A stretch of DNA of 64,000 nucleotides, taken from Pseudoalteromonas sp. OOF1S-7. Lineage in GTDB: Bacteria > Pseudomonadota > Gammaproteobacteria > Enterobacterales > Alteromonadaceae. Positions 17,588 to 26,201 of this stretch are shown piece by piece; position 1 is the first letter of the stretch; each line of letters starts with the position of its first letter. The DNA lies in contig NZ_JAKRFZ010000007.1 of assembly GCF_022347765.1 (NCBI RefSeq), positions 1-64,000 of the forward strand, read 5' to 3'. The notes beneath the pieces are model-generated. The model worked only from the letters and a program-made list of their open reading frames with translations. It did no database searches and was not told the origin of the DNA. Both the position numbers and the translations under genes were made by a program.

Positions 17588-19168
17588 TTAACTTTCTGGC
17601 AGTGATTTTGCCCGCAGCTGCAGATTGTGAAAATCAAAACTGAAATCCGTGATATCCGGATTCACCCAGGACATGTCTGCCGCTTCTACCTGTTGCGATG
17701 GCGACAAAGTAAAATGAATATACGCATCTGCTTCCAGCATAGGCTGCTGCCACTGCACGACAAAGGTATTACCACTGTGATGGACCAGCTTTCCCTTCAG
17801 CATCGCAGTATGGGTAAAGTCGATATACAACTGACCATTTCGCTCTTCAACAATGACATCGCCATACCAGGGACTGCTCAGGGTACCCGTATACACTTGA
17901 CTGGCCAGTGCCGGTTGGGGGTTGTCCACTTTTACCACGCCTGCTTCGCGATAAGTTTCCTCGCGTTTCGCATAATAACGTTCTGCGGTTTCTTTCACCC
18001 AGTCTCTCTCAGGCAGACCCAGTGCATCTTCAAACACTTCATTAATGATGGCGCTCAGGGCCGGGTAGACCTGCTGGTTAGACAATACCACCACGCCAAG
18101 TTCTTTGCCCGGGATCATCGCCACCTGAGAGACCATGCCCAGGATCCCACCACCATGCCCGACTTTTTTATAGCCAAAATAATCTTCAATGGCCCAGCCC
18201 AGACCATAACCTCTGAATTGTTGCTGGTAATATTTTTTACCCTCTTTACTGGGCTTACGCATAATATGCGGTAACCACATCTGGGCTTGCTGCTCACCAC
18301 TGAACAAGCGTTTACCATCTGGTGTCTGTCCCTGGGACAACTGGGTGAGTAACCAGCGGCTCATATCATTTGCGCTTGACGCAATCGCACCGGCACCGCG
18401 AAAATCTTCCAGATAGTCTACGAAAAAGGGCGTCAGCTGTCCTTCCCAGTAAATACTGCCAGTTGCCCAGTTGGTGTTCGGCTTCGGGATCCGAGCAAAC
18501 CCGGCTTTGGATGTCTGCATTCCCAACGGTCTGAACATACGCTGCTCGACGAAAGTCCGCCAATCCTGACCGCTCACTCTGTGTACCACTTCGCCTGCCA
18601 CCACAAACATCAGGTTGTTATATGCATATTCACTGCGAAAGCTACTGTTTGTAGGCAAATGTGCAATCCCGGCTAGTAACTGAGCCATGTTTTTATCCGT
18701 ATCGGGCCAGATCATTAGATCGCCTGCACCTTTGCCCAGGCCACTGCGATGGCTCAGTAAGTCACGAATGGTCATTTCTCGCGTTGCATAGGGATCGGCC
18801 AGACGAAACTCCGGGATGTGTTTAATCACTTGATCATCCCAGCTCAGCTTACCCTCATCCACCAGCATGGCCAGTGCAGTTGCCGTAAATGCCTTACTAT
18901 TGGAGGCAATACCAAACAGGGTATCCGCATCGACCTTATCCCGTTGTGCAATATGGCGTACGCCAAATCCCCTGCTTAGCACGACCTGACCGCGCTCAAC
19001 AACGGCAACCGCAATGCCGGGTATATGGAATGTCTCCATGGCCTCGGCAACCGCCTGCTCTACATCTGCAACATTCACGCCTGGAGCCTGCTGCTGTGCC
19101 AATGCCGGGGTACTACTCACAGACAAGAGTGCGGCGGCGATCAGGCCTTTGCCAAATTGGTACTTCAT
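17588..19168 (-). CDS. Serine hydrolase of the class C beta-lactamase/DUF3471 type
   Basis: A 526-residue exported protein. A signal peptide (cleavage probably after PALAQ, about residue 25) precedes a beta-lactamase-fold domain. It has the nucleophile motif SNSK in GIASNSKAFTATAL, the YxN-type motif in SEYAYNNLMFV, and HGG in VGHGGGILGM in place of KTG. The C-terminal 110 residues look like the DUF3471 beta-barrel common to such esterases/peptidases. Members include penicillin-binding-like peptidases, D-aminopeptidases and esterases; true beta-lactamase activity is unlikely. It is not obviously linked to its neighbours. Confidence 0.88.
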   Translation of the reverse strand: MKYQFGKGLIAAALLSVSSTPALAQQQAPGVNVADVEQAVAEAMETFHIPGIAVAVVERGQVVLSRGFGVRHIAQRDKVDADTLFGIASNSKAFTATALAMLVDEGKLSWDDQVIKHIPEFRLADPYATREMTIRDLLSHRSGLGKGAGDLMIWPDTDKNMAQLLAGIAHLPTNSSFRSEYAYNNLMFVVAGEVVHRVSGQDWRTFVEQRMFRPLGMQTSKAGFARIPKPNTNWATGSIYWEGQLTPFFVDYLEDFRGAGAIASSANDMSRWLLTQLSQGQTPDGKRLFSGEQQAQMWLPHIMRKPSKEGKKYYQQQFRGYGLGWAIEDYFGYKKVGHGGGILGMVSQVAMIPGKELGVVVLSNQQVYPALSAIINEVFEDALGLPERDWVKETAERYYAKREETYREAGVVKVDNPQPALASQVYTGTLSSPWYGDVIVEERNGQLYIDFTHTAMLKGKLVHHSGNTFVVQWQQPMLEADAYIHFTLSPSQQVEAADMSWVNPDITDFSFDFHNLQLRAKSLPES

Positions 19169-19183
19169 GTGTAATGCTCTTCC

Positions 19184-19684
19184 TTATTGATATATAGACA
19201 ACTCCCGCCGGGCCCTGAGGTAATCCAAGTCCAGGATACACGGCTGCTTTGCAAGCAGCTGCTGATACGCCGCGGGAAACTGATGATGTTGAACGCCCCG
19301 CAGCACATGCTCCAGGTACCAGGAAAACGGCAGCAGGTCGTTATGAAGTTGTTGAGTGATATAGCAGTGTGCCACAGTTAAAGTGCCACAAGCGCGCACC
19401 ACCTCGACACGTTGACGCTGATAGCCTTCGCCTTCAATGTCATCCAATTGCGTCATTTCCTGTTCGGTTAACGCATACAGCACACCATGCACATGGGCCT
19501 CTGCGCTGCTATCAGGTTCAATGGAACACTTAGCCGAGCCATCCTGACCAAGATGGCGAAAACCCAGTGTGTAACCGGGCAACTGCGCCGTACCAAGCAA
19601 TTGGGCATGCGGTAAGCGTGCCTCAAGGCGCGCTGGGGTTAAATTTGAGCCGAAGGCAAAATTCAGGATGTCTCTTGATGCCAT
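19184..19684 (-). CDS. Gamma-glutamylcyclotransferase-like (GGCT/AIG2 fold) protein
   Basis: A 166-residue cytoplasmic protein. The N-terminal FAFGSNLTPARLEARLP carries the glycine/serine loop typical of gamma-glutamylcyclotransferases (YGSNL). VHGVLYALTEQEMTQLDDIEG carries the conserved segment whose acidic residue is catalytic in GGCT (the E of DIEGEGYQR). Such enzymes release 5-oxoproline from gamma-glutamyl peptides; the substrate is unknown. The start is ATG 19684 with AGGAG 5 nt upstream. It lies 14 nt after the LysE-type gene. Confidence 0.8.
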   Translation of the reverse strand: MASRDILNFAFGSNLTPARLEARLPHAQLLGTAQLPGYTLGFRHLGQDGSAKCSIEPDSSAEAHVHGVLYALTEQEMTQLDDIEGEGYQRQRVEVVRACGTLTVAHCYITQQLHNDLLPFSWYLEHVLRGVQHHQFPAAYQQLLAKQPCILDLDYLRARRELSIYQ

Positions 19685-19698
19685 ATTTTCTCCTGACG

Positions 19699-20325
19699 TT
19701 ACAGAACCAGCCTGAGTGCCAGCAGAAGCAGAATCACGCCAATACCGCGATCAAACCAGTGTCCGGCACGTTGAAAAAAACCTCGAACTGCGGCTTTGCT
19801 CAACACCAGCGACAGAGATGAAAACCATATCCAGGTAGCCAGCGCCATATACAATCCGTAGAAAAGTTGTACGGACTGCGGCGTGCCGGGATCAATCACC
19901 AAAGTAAACAGCGAGAGGAAAAACAAGGTCGCTTTTGGATTCAGTGCATTAACCAAAAAGCCACGGCGCAGTGCCTTGATTCCGCTCTCCTGAGTGAGCG
20001 GCTGTGCTTCTCCTGGCTGCGCTGAAGCAGGAGTGGCGCTCGCGCGTAGTGCCTGAATCCCCATATATGTCAGGTAGGCGCCCGCCAGATACTTAAAGGC
20101 ATTAAAGAGTTCTGGCGATTGTGATAACAACAGCGCGACACCGAGCAGACAATAGGTAACGTGCACTAAAATCCCCAGGCCAACCCCGGCGCTTGTCATC
20201 AGCGCATTGCGTCGGCCATGGCTAATGCTTTGCTTCAGAACAATGGCAAAATCGGGCCCGGGACTCGCGACAGCGAAAAAGTGTGCCAGTGCTATCAGAA
20301 TAAACTCATCCAGGTAAGGTGACAC
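19699..20325 (-). CDS. LysE/RhtB family amino-acid exporter
   Basis: A 208-residue inner-membrane protein with about six hydrophobic segments. It shows the family signature near the N terminus (FFAVASPGPDFAIVLKQSIS) and GFLVNALNPKATLFFLSLF in the middle. RhtB/LysE proteins export amino acids or related compounds by proton exchange; specificity cannot be read here. The start is GTG 20325, with GAGGAG 7 nt upstream. It overlaps the end of the preceding gene by 20 bp, so the two are coupled. Confidence 0.9.
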   Translation of the reverse strand: MSPYLDEFILIALAHFFAVASPGPDFAIVLKQSISHGRRNALMTSAGVGLGILVHVTYCLLGVALLLSQSPELFNAFKYLAGAYLTYMGIQALRASATPASAQPGEAQPLTQESGIKALRRGFLVNALNPKATLFFLSLFTLVIDPGTPQSVQLFYGLYMALATWIWFSSLSLVLSKAAVRGFFQRAGHWFDRGIGVILLLLALRLVL

Positions 20326-21103
20326 GACTACGCTCCTCTAGTGCCAGTAAAACCGGGTCAGGAGACGATTTAATGATCCCCCGCAACTGCTTTTGCGCTT
20401 TTTTATACAAACTTTTAAGGTGTGGTTTCAGGTGTTTCGCACCTTGATATTGTGGCTTGAAATAGCACACCAGGGCATGTACAAATACCGTTTCGGCTTC
20501 ACTGAGCGCGGCTTGTCGGTTAGCGTAGGCGTTATAACAGGACCCACACCCGCCTCTAAAGTGATAAGCGCTGTTGCTTAACATCACGCCAAAGCCCATA
20601 AACACCGCCAATACATCGGCTGCAACAGGCAGGTGTTCCTGACCACCTGGTGGTAACTTACCTACCTGATGAATTAATATCATTGCCAGGGATCCCGCCA
20701 GACTCGCCACCATATCCTGCGGTTGATTAATCTGGCTGGGGTTATAGGACAAAGCAACTGGCAGAGCAGGCTCCTCAGCCACTGATACCGAATCACCGCG
20801 CAACCCGCCAGTCAGAGTAAAGCGGGGAAAAGTCTGCTGCATTGGCATTTGTTGCGGCGGCAACAGTGAAATTGGCCAGTGTTGCATTCCGGCATATTCA
20901 CGAACCCGATCAAATACTGTTTGTGCCATCTGCTCTACACTGCGGACCTGATCCGGAAAGTCCTGCACAGTGGGCTCAACAATGCGTGTGTATCGAAGAA
21001 AGAAATCGACATCAAAGTGTTCAACTGCCCAGCCAAATAAAACGATTAACTGCTGGGCCTGAGCGTCTTCCAGTAGTGGTTTAGATTTAAATATCGCCAG
21101 CAT
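20306..21103 (-). CDS. Uncharacterised protein resembling an inactivated HExxH peptidase
   Basis: A 265-residue soluble protein whose function I do not recognise. Around residue 143, SLAMILIHQVGKLPPG followed by HLPVAADVLAVFMGFGVMLSNSAYHF and a later ALSEAETVFVHALVCYF resembles a family in which HELGH is followed by a glutamate-rich LTDLxxVFxGFGxFxANxAF segment. If so, the zinc site HExxH has become HQVGK. A CGSC pair (about residue 191) may be a metal or redox site. ATG 21103 is preceded by AGGAT. It is translationally linked to the LysE-type exporter. Confidence 0.65.
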   Translation of the reverse strand: MLAIFKSKPLLEDAQAQQLIVLFGWAVEHFDVDFFLRYTRIVEPTVQDFPDQVRSVEQMAQTVFDRVREYAGMQHWPISLLPPQQMPMQQTFPRFTLTGGLRGDSVSVAEEPALPVALSYNPSQINQPQDMVASLAGSLAMILIHQVGKLPPGGQEHLPVAADVLAVFMGFGVMLSNSAYHFRGGCGSCYNAYANRQAALSEAETVFVHALVCYFKPQYQGAKHLKPHLKSLYKKAQKQLRGIIKSSPDPVLLALEERSRVTLPG

Positions 21104-21229
21104 ACTATCCTGTTATCCATAGAACTGCATACCAGATAAGGGGCACCCGATCGCCCAACTAATTACTTGGCAGTGCAAGAGAAGATTCATATCATATTGC
21201 CATATTAGCGATAATTATCCTGTGATACC

Positions 21230-21562
21230 ATGCCTCATCTGATCATTGAACATTCTGAACACCTGAATATTTCTGTTTCCGAACTCGTCCAGGCCGTCCA
21301 TCAGGGCGCTGAGCGCACTCAACTGTTTGACCCTGCATCCATAAAAACTCGGGCAATTGCCTATGCTGACTACCATTTAGGTGGTGAACACCTGGGTTTT
21401 ATCCACGTTCAGGCTCATATCATTGCCGGACGTAATCTGGCACAAAAGCAACTGCTGAGCGAAACTCTGTTGAATGCGCTGTACAGTGTATGCGGTGACG
21501 AACCGCTCAATCTCAGCGTGCACCCCTATGATCTGGATCCCGAGATCTACCGCAAGAACTAG
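21230..21562 (+). CDS. 5-carboxymethyl-2-hydroxymuconate isomerase family protein
   Basis: A 110-residue protein of the CHMI (HpaF-like) branch of the tautomerase superfamily. Removal of Met would expose Pro2 (MPHLIIEHSE), the catalytic base of the superfamily. The middle (GFIHVQAHIIAGRNLAQKQ) matches the family's HVxxxIxxGRxxxxK segment. HpaF acts in homoprotocatechuate degradation, but no other genes of that pathway are nearby, so the true substrate is uncertain. Confidence 0.85.
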   Translation: MPHLIIEHSEHLNISVSELVQAVHQGAERTQLFDPASIKTRAIAYADYHLGGEHLGFIHVQAHIIAGRNLAQKQLLSETLLNALYSVCGDEPLNLSVHPYDLDPEIYRKN

Positions 21563-21643
21563 CATATAATGTAGCGTTCCAGAGCTGGTTCAGCTCACCC
21601 GCAGCAACACGCGGGTCGCATCCAAATTAACAGAGCAACTACT

Positions 21644-22354
21644 ATGAAATTCCCCTGTCGTTTAGATAAGTTTGTCAGCCATGTCAGTGAGCTGCCACGC
21701 AGTAAAGTCAAAATTGGGATCAAAAAAGGCCTCGCCGTCGTCAACGGCGACAAGATTAATAAAGCGGATCATACTGTGCAACAGGATGATCTGGTTGAGT
21801 GGGAGGGGTCACAGCTGGTTTACCTGGGTAAACGTTACTATATGCTGAACAAACCCACAGGTTACGTGTGCGCCAATCAGGACGACCTGCACCCCACCGT
21901 TTTTGAGCTACTTGATGAGCCCAACTTAAAAGATTTTCATGTTGCAGGGCGATTAGACCTGGATACGACCGGACTCGTTTTAATCACTAATGATGGTGAC
22001 TGGTCTCATCAAATTACCTCGCCAAAGAAGCAAAAATACAAAACATACCTGGTTGAAACACAAGAAGCGCTCACCGAAGAGGCCCTTGAACAATTGCGTC
22101 GGGGGGTTGCCCTGCACAATGAGAAAAACCTCACTCAGCCCGCCATTGCAGAGCAGCTGGATAAGTATTCGCTGCGCTTATCGATCTGTGAAGGCAAGTA
22201 TCATCAGGTTAAACGGATGCTGGCCGCAGTGGGTAACAAGGTTGTGGAACTGCACAGAGAGAATGTCGCGGGCATCGAACTCGATGCACAGCTGGCAGTC
22301 GGAGAGTACCGCTTACTTAGTGAAGATGAAGTTAACATAATTAATGCAAGGTAA
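21644..22354 (+). CDS. rsuA: 16S rRNA pseudouridine(516) synthase RsuA
   Basis: A 236-residue protein (E. coli: 231). The N-terminal S4 RNA-binding domain (about 1-55) is followed by the pseudouridine synthase domain. It has the catalytic aspartate in VAGRLDLDTTGLVLITNDG (about residues 102-120), YMLNKPTGYVCA and the KYHQVKRMLAAVGN motif. RsuA isomerises U516 in 16S rRNA. RluE/RluB relatives share the motifs, but the length and S4 domain fit RsuA best. It starts at ATG 21644. Confidence 0.9.
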   Translation: MKFPCRLDKFVSHVSELPRSKVKIGIKKGLAVVNGDKINKADHTVQQDDLVEWEGSQLVYLGKRYYMLNKPTGYVCANQDDLHPTVFELLDEPNLKDFHVAGRLDLDTTGLVLITNDGDWSHQITSPKKQKYKTYLVETQEALTEEALEQLRRGVALHNEKNLTQPAIAEQLDKYSLRLSICEGKYHQVKRMLAAVGNKVVELHRENVAGIELDAQLAVGEYRLLSEDEVNIINAR

Positions 22355-22480
22355 AGCGCTGTCACCCCCTATAGTGAGGAAAAATCATCTAAAATTCCGG
22401 TCTTAATGATGCTTTTCAGCTTTCCACAATAAGGAATTCGTGTTAAATCATTAAGTCAGGTTCTGCTACAGGGGCATCAC

Positions 22481-24112
22481 GTGTTTTCATCACTAACTTT
22501 AAGAACAAAAATCATTCTATTTGCAGCCTCCATTTTTATCGCACTCATCCTGGTCGCGATCGTCGGGCTGCAATCCCTAAGACATGCAAGCGAAACAGAT
22601 AACATCGCACGTATCAACCAGCTAATGAAGAGCACAGCCAACATTGTGCAACAGTTCGAAGGGTTTGTGCGCAGCGGTGAGCTGACTGAAATGCAAGCCA
22701 AGGCCCTGGCTTCAAAAATCTTAAGGGAAAACAAATACCACGACTCTGAATATGTGTATGTGGTAGACAGTAACCTTAATTTTATTGCAGCGCCGCATGA
22801 CCCCCACCTTCATAACACCAGCTTTAACGACTTCAAAGATGCCAATGGTAATAGTATTGGCCGTATGGTGGAGCGTCTGGTTGGTTCACAAACGAATCGC
22901 ATTATTACCTATAACTGGACGTCGGAGCGCAACGGCGCTGTCGCTGCTATGACTTCAGTAGTGCAAAAAACGCCACTGTTCGGCTGGTATGTTGGTACCG
23001 GGATCAGTTATCAGGAAGTCGACGAACGGTATTGGGATACCGCAAGCTGGCTGGCTTCTTTATCCTTCCTCATCGCCGTCGCACTGACCTTTGCACTAAC
23101 CCGATTTGGATTATCACTGTCTAACAAACTGGGCGCAGAACTGGATGACGTACTCCATATCGTTCAGGAAGTTTCCCGCGGTAATCTGACATCTCAGATC
23201 CACAGTGATAACGCCAAACCAGACAGTATTCTGGCAGGAATGGAATATATGCAGGAGGGGCTCAAAGGTGTGGTTGGCGGGCTGAAGTCGGTCAGTGATT
23301 CGCTCAACGAACAAAGCCACAATGGTGAAGCTCGCTCAAATGAACTGGAGTCACTCACCCGCAGCCTGAGCGAAGAAACCCAAATGGTGGCCTCGGCCAT
23401 TACCGAGCTCACGGCCTCCGCTCAGACCGTTGTAGAACATGCGGAGCAGGCTGCCGAGTCAGTGCAGCAGGCAGAAGGCCAGGGGCAAAGCGCTGATAAG
23501 CTGACCACTAAGGCCTCTGAAGCCATTGCCCTGCTGGAACAGCAAATTGACAGCGCCGGCAATAATATCCAGGTATTGGATGAAGAAGTGAAGAACATTG
23601 CCAATGTACTGAGTGTGATCCAGAGTATTGCAGAGCAAACCAACCTGTTAGCGCTGAATGCCGCAATTGAAGCTGCCCGTGCAGGTGAACAAGGGCGCGG
23701 GTTCGCCGTAGTGGCCGACGAAGTCAGACAACTGGCGCAACGCACACAAAGCAGTACAGAAGAAATTCACACCATGATTGGCAATCTCCAATCCGCAACT
23801 CAGGAAGCCAAGACATCGGTGACACTCAGCATTGCCACCAGTGAAAAAACCGTGACAATGTCTAACGAGGCCAGCGACGCACTGAAACGGGTGGCTGAGT
23901 CGCTGAGTGCAATATCGCAAATGAGCGACCAGATAGCACAGGCTGCGAAGGAACAGCTAGCTGCCGGAGAAGATACCGCGCATCGCGTGGTCACAATATC
24001 AGATACTGCCAGCCAAACCGCGCAGGTCTCGCATCATGCACATCAGGCAACCGACAGTATTACAGCATTGACCCATCAGCTGGAAAAAGAAATGGCAAAA
24101 TTTAAAGTTTAG
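22481..24112 (+). CDS. Methyl-accepting chemotaxis protein with single Cache domain
   Basis: A 543-residue transmembrane chemoreceptor. TM1 is at about 10-32 ([19 protein letters not shown]) and a periplasmic sCache_2-like sensor spans about 35-185, with the usual [18 protein letters not shown] and [16 protein letters not shown] segments. TM2 is at about 190-213, followed by a HAMP linker and a long coiled-coil signalling domain. The hairpin tip ([20 protein letters not shown]) is that contacting CheA/CheW. The start is GTG 22481, with GGGG 6 nt upstream. There is no C-terminal CheR/CheB pentapeptide. Ligand unknown; small organic acids are common for this sensor type. Confidence 0.93.
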   Translation: MFSSLTLRTKIILFAASIFIALILVAIVGLQSLRHASETDNIARINQLMKSTANIVQQFEGFVRSGELTEMQAKALASKILRENKYHDSEYVYVVDSNLNFIAAPHDPHLHNTSFNDFKDANGNSIGRMVERLVGSQTNRIITYNWTSERNGAVAAMTSVVQKTPLFGWYVGTGISYQEVDERYWDTASWLASLSFLIAVALTFALTRFGLSLSNKLGAELDDVLHIVQEVSRGNLTSQIHSDNAKPDSILAGMEYMQEGLKGVVGGLKSVSDSLNEQSHNGEARSNELESLTRSLSEETQMVASAITELTASAQTVVEHAEQAAESVQQAEGQGQSADKLTTKASEAIALLEQQIDSAGNNIQVLDEEVKNIANVLSVIQSIAEQTNLLALNAAIEAARAGEQGRGFAVVADEVRQLAQRTQSSTEEIHTMIGNLQSATQEAKTSVTLSIATSEKTVTMSNEASDALKRVAESLSAISQMSDQIAQAAKEQLAAGEDTAHRVVTISDTASQTAQVSHHAHQATDSITALTHQLEKEMAKFKV

Positions 24113-24454
24113 AAATTCGGTTAATATTCAGATTTTCAAGAAGAAAAAGTGAAACAAACAAAAAAATTAACAAATAATTAAAGTTATATGAAAAATATCA
24201 TTTCACTTTTCTGGTCTAGGTGGTAAATTTATTAACCAGAGCTTAATAGACCTTATGTTGTGCTATATGAAATAAATCATATATGATAGGTCTGAAAGCA
24301 CTCCCGATTCATCAGCATTACGTTGTCGTTACTCGCACGTAATTCTGTGATGAATGAGCAAAGGCGGAAGCTGTGCCTATACTCTGTAAGCTGACTAGCC
24401 AGTTTTTGTAGTCGTTTTGGTTAGGCAAACAACAATGACATAAGGAATATCAAT
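24113..24454. other. Intergenic region upstream of the peptide gene
   Basis: These 342 bases hold no gene that I can support. The first part (24113-24300) is AT-rich. The second contains the long inverted repeat at 24307-24355 and a -10-like TATACT at 24378-24383. Both point rightward to the peptide gene at 24455. Confidence 0.6.
24307..24383 (+). promoter_or_regulatory. Two-part inverted repeat and candidate activator-dependent promoter
   Basis: ATTCATCA (24307-24314) pairs with TGATGAAT (24348-24355), and inside it ATTACGT (24317-24323) pairs with ACGTAAT (24337-24343), leaving a 13-nt apical loop. TATACT at 24378-24383 would be a -10; the hexamer 17 bp before it (TGAGCA, 24355-24360) is a poor -35 and begins at the last base of the repeat's right arm. 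This geometry suits an activator site, or an operator. If transcription instead starts further upstream, it would be an RNA hairpin. Confidence 0.5.
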
Positions 24455-24577
24455 ATGAAAACTCTTTCATTAACTGATTGCCAAAAAGTCGCTGCCGGTT
24501 CCAGTGTTTTACACCCTGTTCGACCCAATGCCCAACAAACTTCCCAAAAAATTGAGACAAAACGTACTTCGACATGA
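24455..24577 (+). CDS. 40-residue peptide with double-glycine-type leader (bacteriocin/microcin-like precursor)
   Basis: ATG 24455 follows TAAGGAA (10 nt away). Residues 1-15 (MKTLSLTDCQKVAAG) fit the leader consensus LSxxELxxIxGG position by position: L at -12, S at -11, D at -8, C at -7, V at -4, A-G at -2/-1. Such leaders are cut after the second glycine by C39 peptidase-containing ABC exporters. The predicted 25-residue core is polar, basic and Cys-free (SSVLHPVRPNAQQTSQ...). The stop overlaps the start of the next gene (ATGA at 24574-24577), so they are translationally coupled. No exporter gene is in the window. It could equally be a signalling peptide. Confidence 0.65.
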   Translation: MKTLSLTDCQKVAAGSSVLHPVRPNAQQTSQKIETKRTST

Positions 24578-25194
24578 CAAAGGATTTATCGATTAAAGAC
24601 CTACTACTACCATACGTCGTGATGGTAGTAGTCATTTTTATTATGCAGGATGCAACCTATGTGTTCATCCTTTCCTGTATTGCAATCATTTCTTTGGTAT
24701 TCCTGATTGGACTGCGCATTAAGGACATTAATATTTGCGTGCTCGCAATGATGAACTTATCGTCCATTTTGATAGAAAACCTGCTGTTTTCTACAGGCTT
24801 AATCAGTCTCTATTCCGATGAAGAGAATCGTCTGCTGCAAAACAGTGTGATATTCGGCCTCTCCATGGCCAGAGAGCTATTGATATTAGTACTCCTCACC
24901 TATCGCGTAGAAATCACCAAGAAGCTCTTTCCAAAGCACCAGATCCGTGCCACATTTGCTGACAGTATGATGCCCTGGCTTTACCTGATAGGTGCAGCCA
25001 TCAGCTTTTTTGCCCTGATAGAAAACTACTTTCGCAATGGTAAGGGCTACGATATCACCTTCTTCTTTTACGCCTTTGAAATTACAGGCTACCTGATCTT
25101 TTCCACCATCTGTGCCATGCTGGTTGCACTCACGGTGATCTCTTACAAAGAAGCCTATGAACTGAAGGTACCGACCATTAAAAAACGGGGTTAA
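24574..25194 (+). CDS. Uncharacterised polytopic membrane protein coupled to the peptide gene
   Basis: A 206-residue protein with about six hydrophobic segments (roughly residues 10-25, 28-46, 52-73, 88-106, 132-150 and 160-185), and basic ends facing the cytoplasm. I recognise no family: there is no CAAX-protease EExxxR motif, no ATPase and no kinase motif. Its start codon lies within the stop of the peptide gene. By context it could protect the cell from the peptide, sense it or help export it. It is rather phenylalanine/isoleucine rich, with acidic residues in or next to membrane segments (E63, E150, E169). Confidence 0.75.
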   Translation: MTKDLSIKDLLLPYVVMVVVIFIMQDATYVFILSCIAIISLVFLIGLRIKDINICVLAMMNLSSILIENLLFSTGLISLYSDEENRLLQNSVIFGLSMARELLILVLLTYRVEITKKLFPKHQIRATFADSMMPWLYLIGAAISFFALIENYFRNGKGYDITFFFYAFEITGYLIFSTICAMLVALTVISYKEAYELKVPTIKKRG

Positions 25195-25213
25195 GATTAG
25201 CAGACAAGCCAGT

Positions 25214-25250
25214 CAAGACAACGCCTGAGCCCAGCAGCAGGGTTGTCTTG
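25214..25250. repeat. Stem-loop after the peptide/membrane-protein pair
   Basis: CAAGACAAC (25214-25222) pairs perfectly with GTTGTCTTG (25242-25250), and CCTG (25224-25227) with CAGG (25238-25241) inside. No T-run follows on either strand, so it may stabilise the mRNA 3' end or act with Rho. It lies between convergent genes. Confidence 0.5.
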
Positions 25251-25300
25251 GCATCCCACTTCCTGAGTTGACACAAAGGTGCTCACCTGTCAGCACTTAC

Positions 25301-26092
25301 TCATTCCGTAAGAAAAAACGGGTTATCGAGATAAATAGGCTTTGCCGTGGTCAAAAAAGAAAGCTCAAAATAACGCGCCAGCAGTTGCTGGTACTGTCCA
25401 CTTTCTTTCAAACGTAATAACCCCAGTGACAGCTTTTCTGCCAGTTGTGGTTTTTGTTTACTCACAAAAAAGTAGAAATGTGCTGGATACGACAGATAAA
25501 TACCGGGGAATTTGACTAAGTCAGCGGCTGACTGTGCAGCGAGCTCCGAGTCCACTTCTATGACTGAACGTGGAAAATAGTCCGCTTTTTGCGTCAGAAC
25601 CAAATCAAACATCGCCTGATAATTCACTATCGGTCTGACTTTTAAGCCATTGGCGGCCAATATTTTCGTATCAGGCCAGTCATGCCCCTGTACAGCGACC
25701 AGCTTTGCCAGCTCAGCTTTCCCCTCAACCGCTTCAAAACGCCCGAGTTGCGCACGATGTACCAGCAAAGCGCGCTTGCCAATCAAGCCATTAAAAAGGG
25801 GAAATTTAACCGCGATAGCCAGCTTTTCTCGTGCTGGGCTAGACATACTCCAGTGCAGGTCGACTTCACCTTTACTCAGCGCTAACAGGGTGCGTTGCTG
25901 ATGAGGATGAACTTTAACATGCTGGATATCAACCGGGTATTCGGCTGCTTTCAATGACAGATCAAGGAGTTCGTAGAGAAATAAATCGCGGTCATAGAGG
26001 GGACGCATCTCCTTCGCAACATAAATGGTTGGCCTTGCTTCAGCGGCCACACCAAGCAGTACCAGTATCAGATAGATAACCCGTTTTACCAT
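25301..26092 (-). CDS. Periplasmic substrate-binding-like protein (SBP_bac_3 type)
   Basis: A 263-residue exported protein with a short signal peptide (cleaved after VAAEA, about residue 19). The fold looks like a type II periplasmic binding protein: TIYVAKEMRPLYDRDLFLYELL at the start, ALSKGEVDLHWSMSSPAREK in the first lobe, and the C-terminal LLRLKESGQYQQLLARYF, as in amino-acid binding proteins. No permease or ATPase gene is nearby, as is common for the many stand-alone members in marine gammaproteobacteria, so it may be a sensor rather than a transporter part. Confidence 0.75.
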   Translation of the reverse strand: MVKRVIYLILVLLGVAAEARPTIYVAKEMRPLYDRDLFLYELLDLSLKAAEYPVDIQHVKVHPHQQRTLLALSKGEVDLHWSMSSPAREKLAIAVKFPLFNGLIGKRALLVHRAQLGRFEAVEGKAELAKLVAVQGHDWPDTKILAANGLKVRPIVNYQAMFDLVLTQKADYFPRSVIEVDSELAAQSAADLVKFPGIYLSYPAHFYFFVSKQKPQLAEKLSLGLLRLKESGQYQQLLARYFELSFLTTAKPIYLDNPFFLTE

Positions 26093-26201
26093 ACCCCACC
26101 TAGCTCACATTGAATTGTCAGCCCTGCACTGAGCACCTCAGGACCTCACGCTGTTGACTCCCAAGCTACACCTAACAGTACCTAACTGCAACAATGCTGT
26201 G

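Noticed and set aside
17588..19168. Antibiotic-resistance beta-lactamase
   Set aside because: Although it has the fold and a SxxK motif, the HGG motif and C-terminal DUF3471-like domain indicate an esterase/peptidase-type serine hydrolase.
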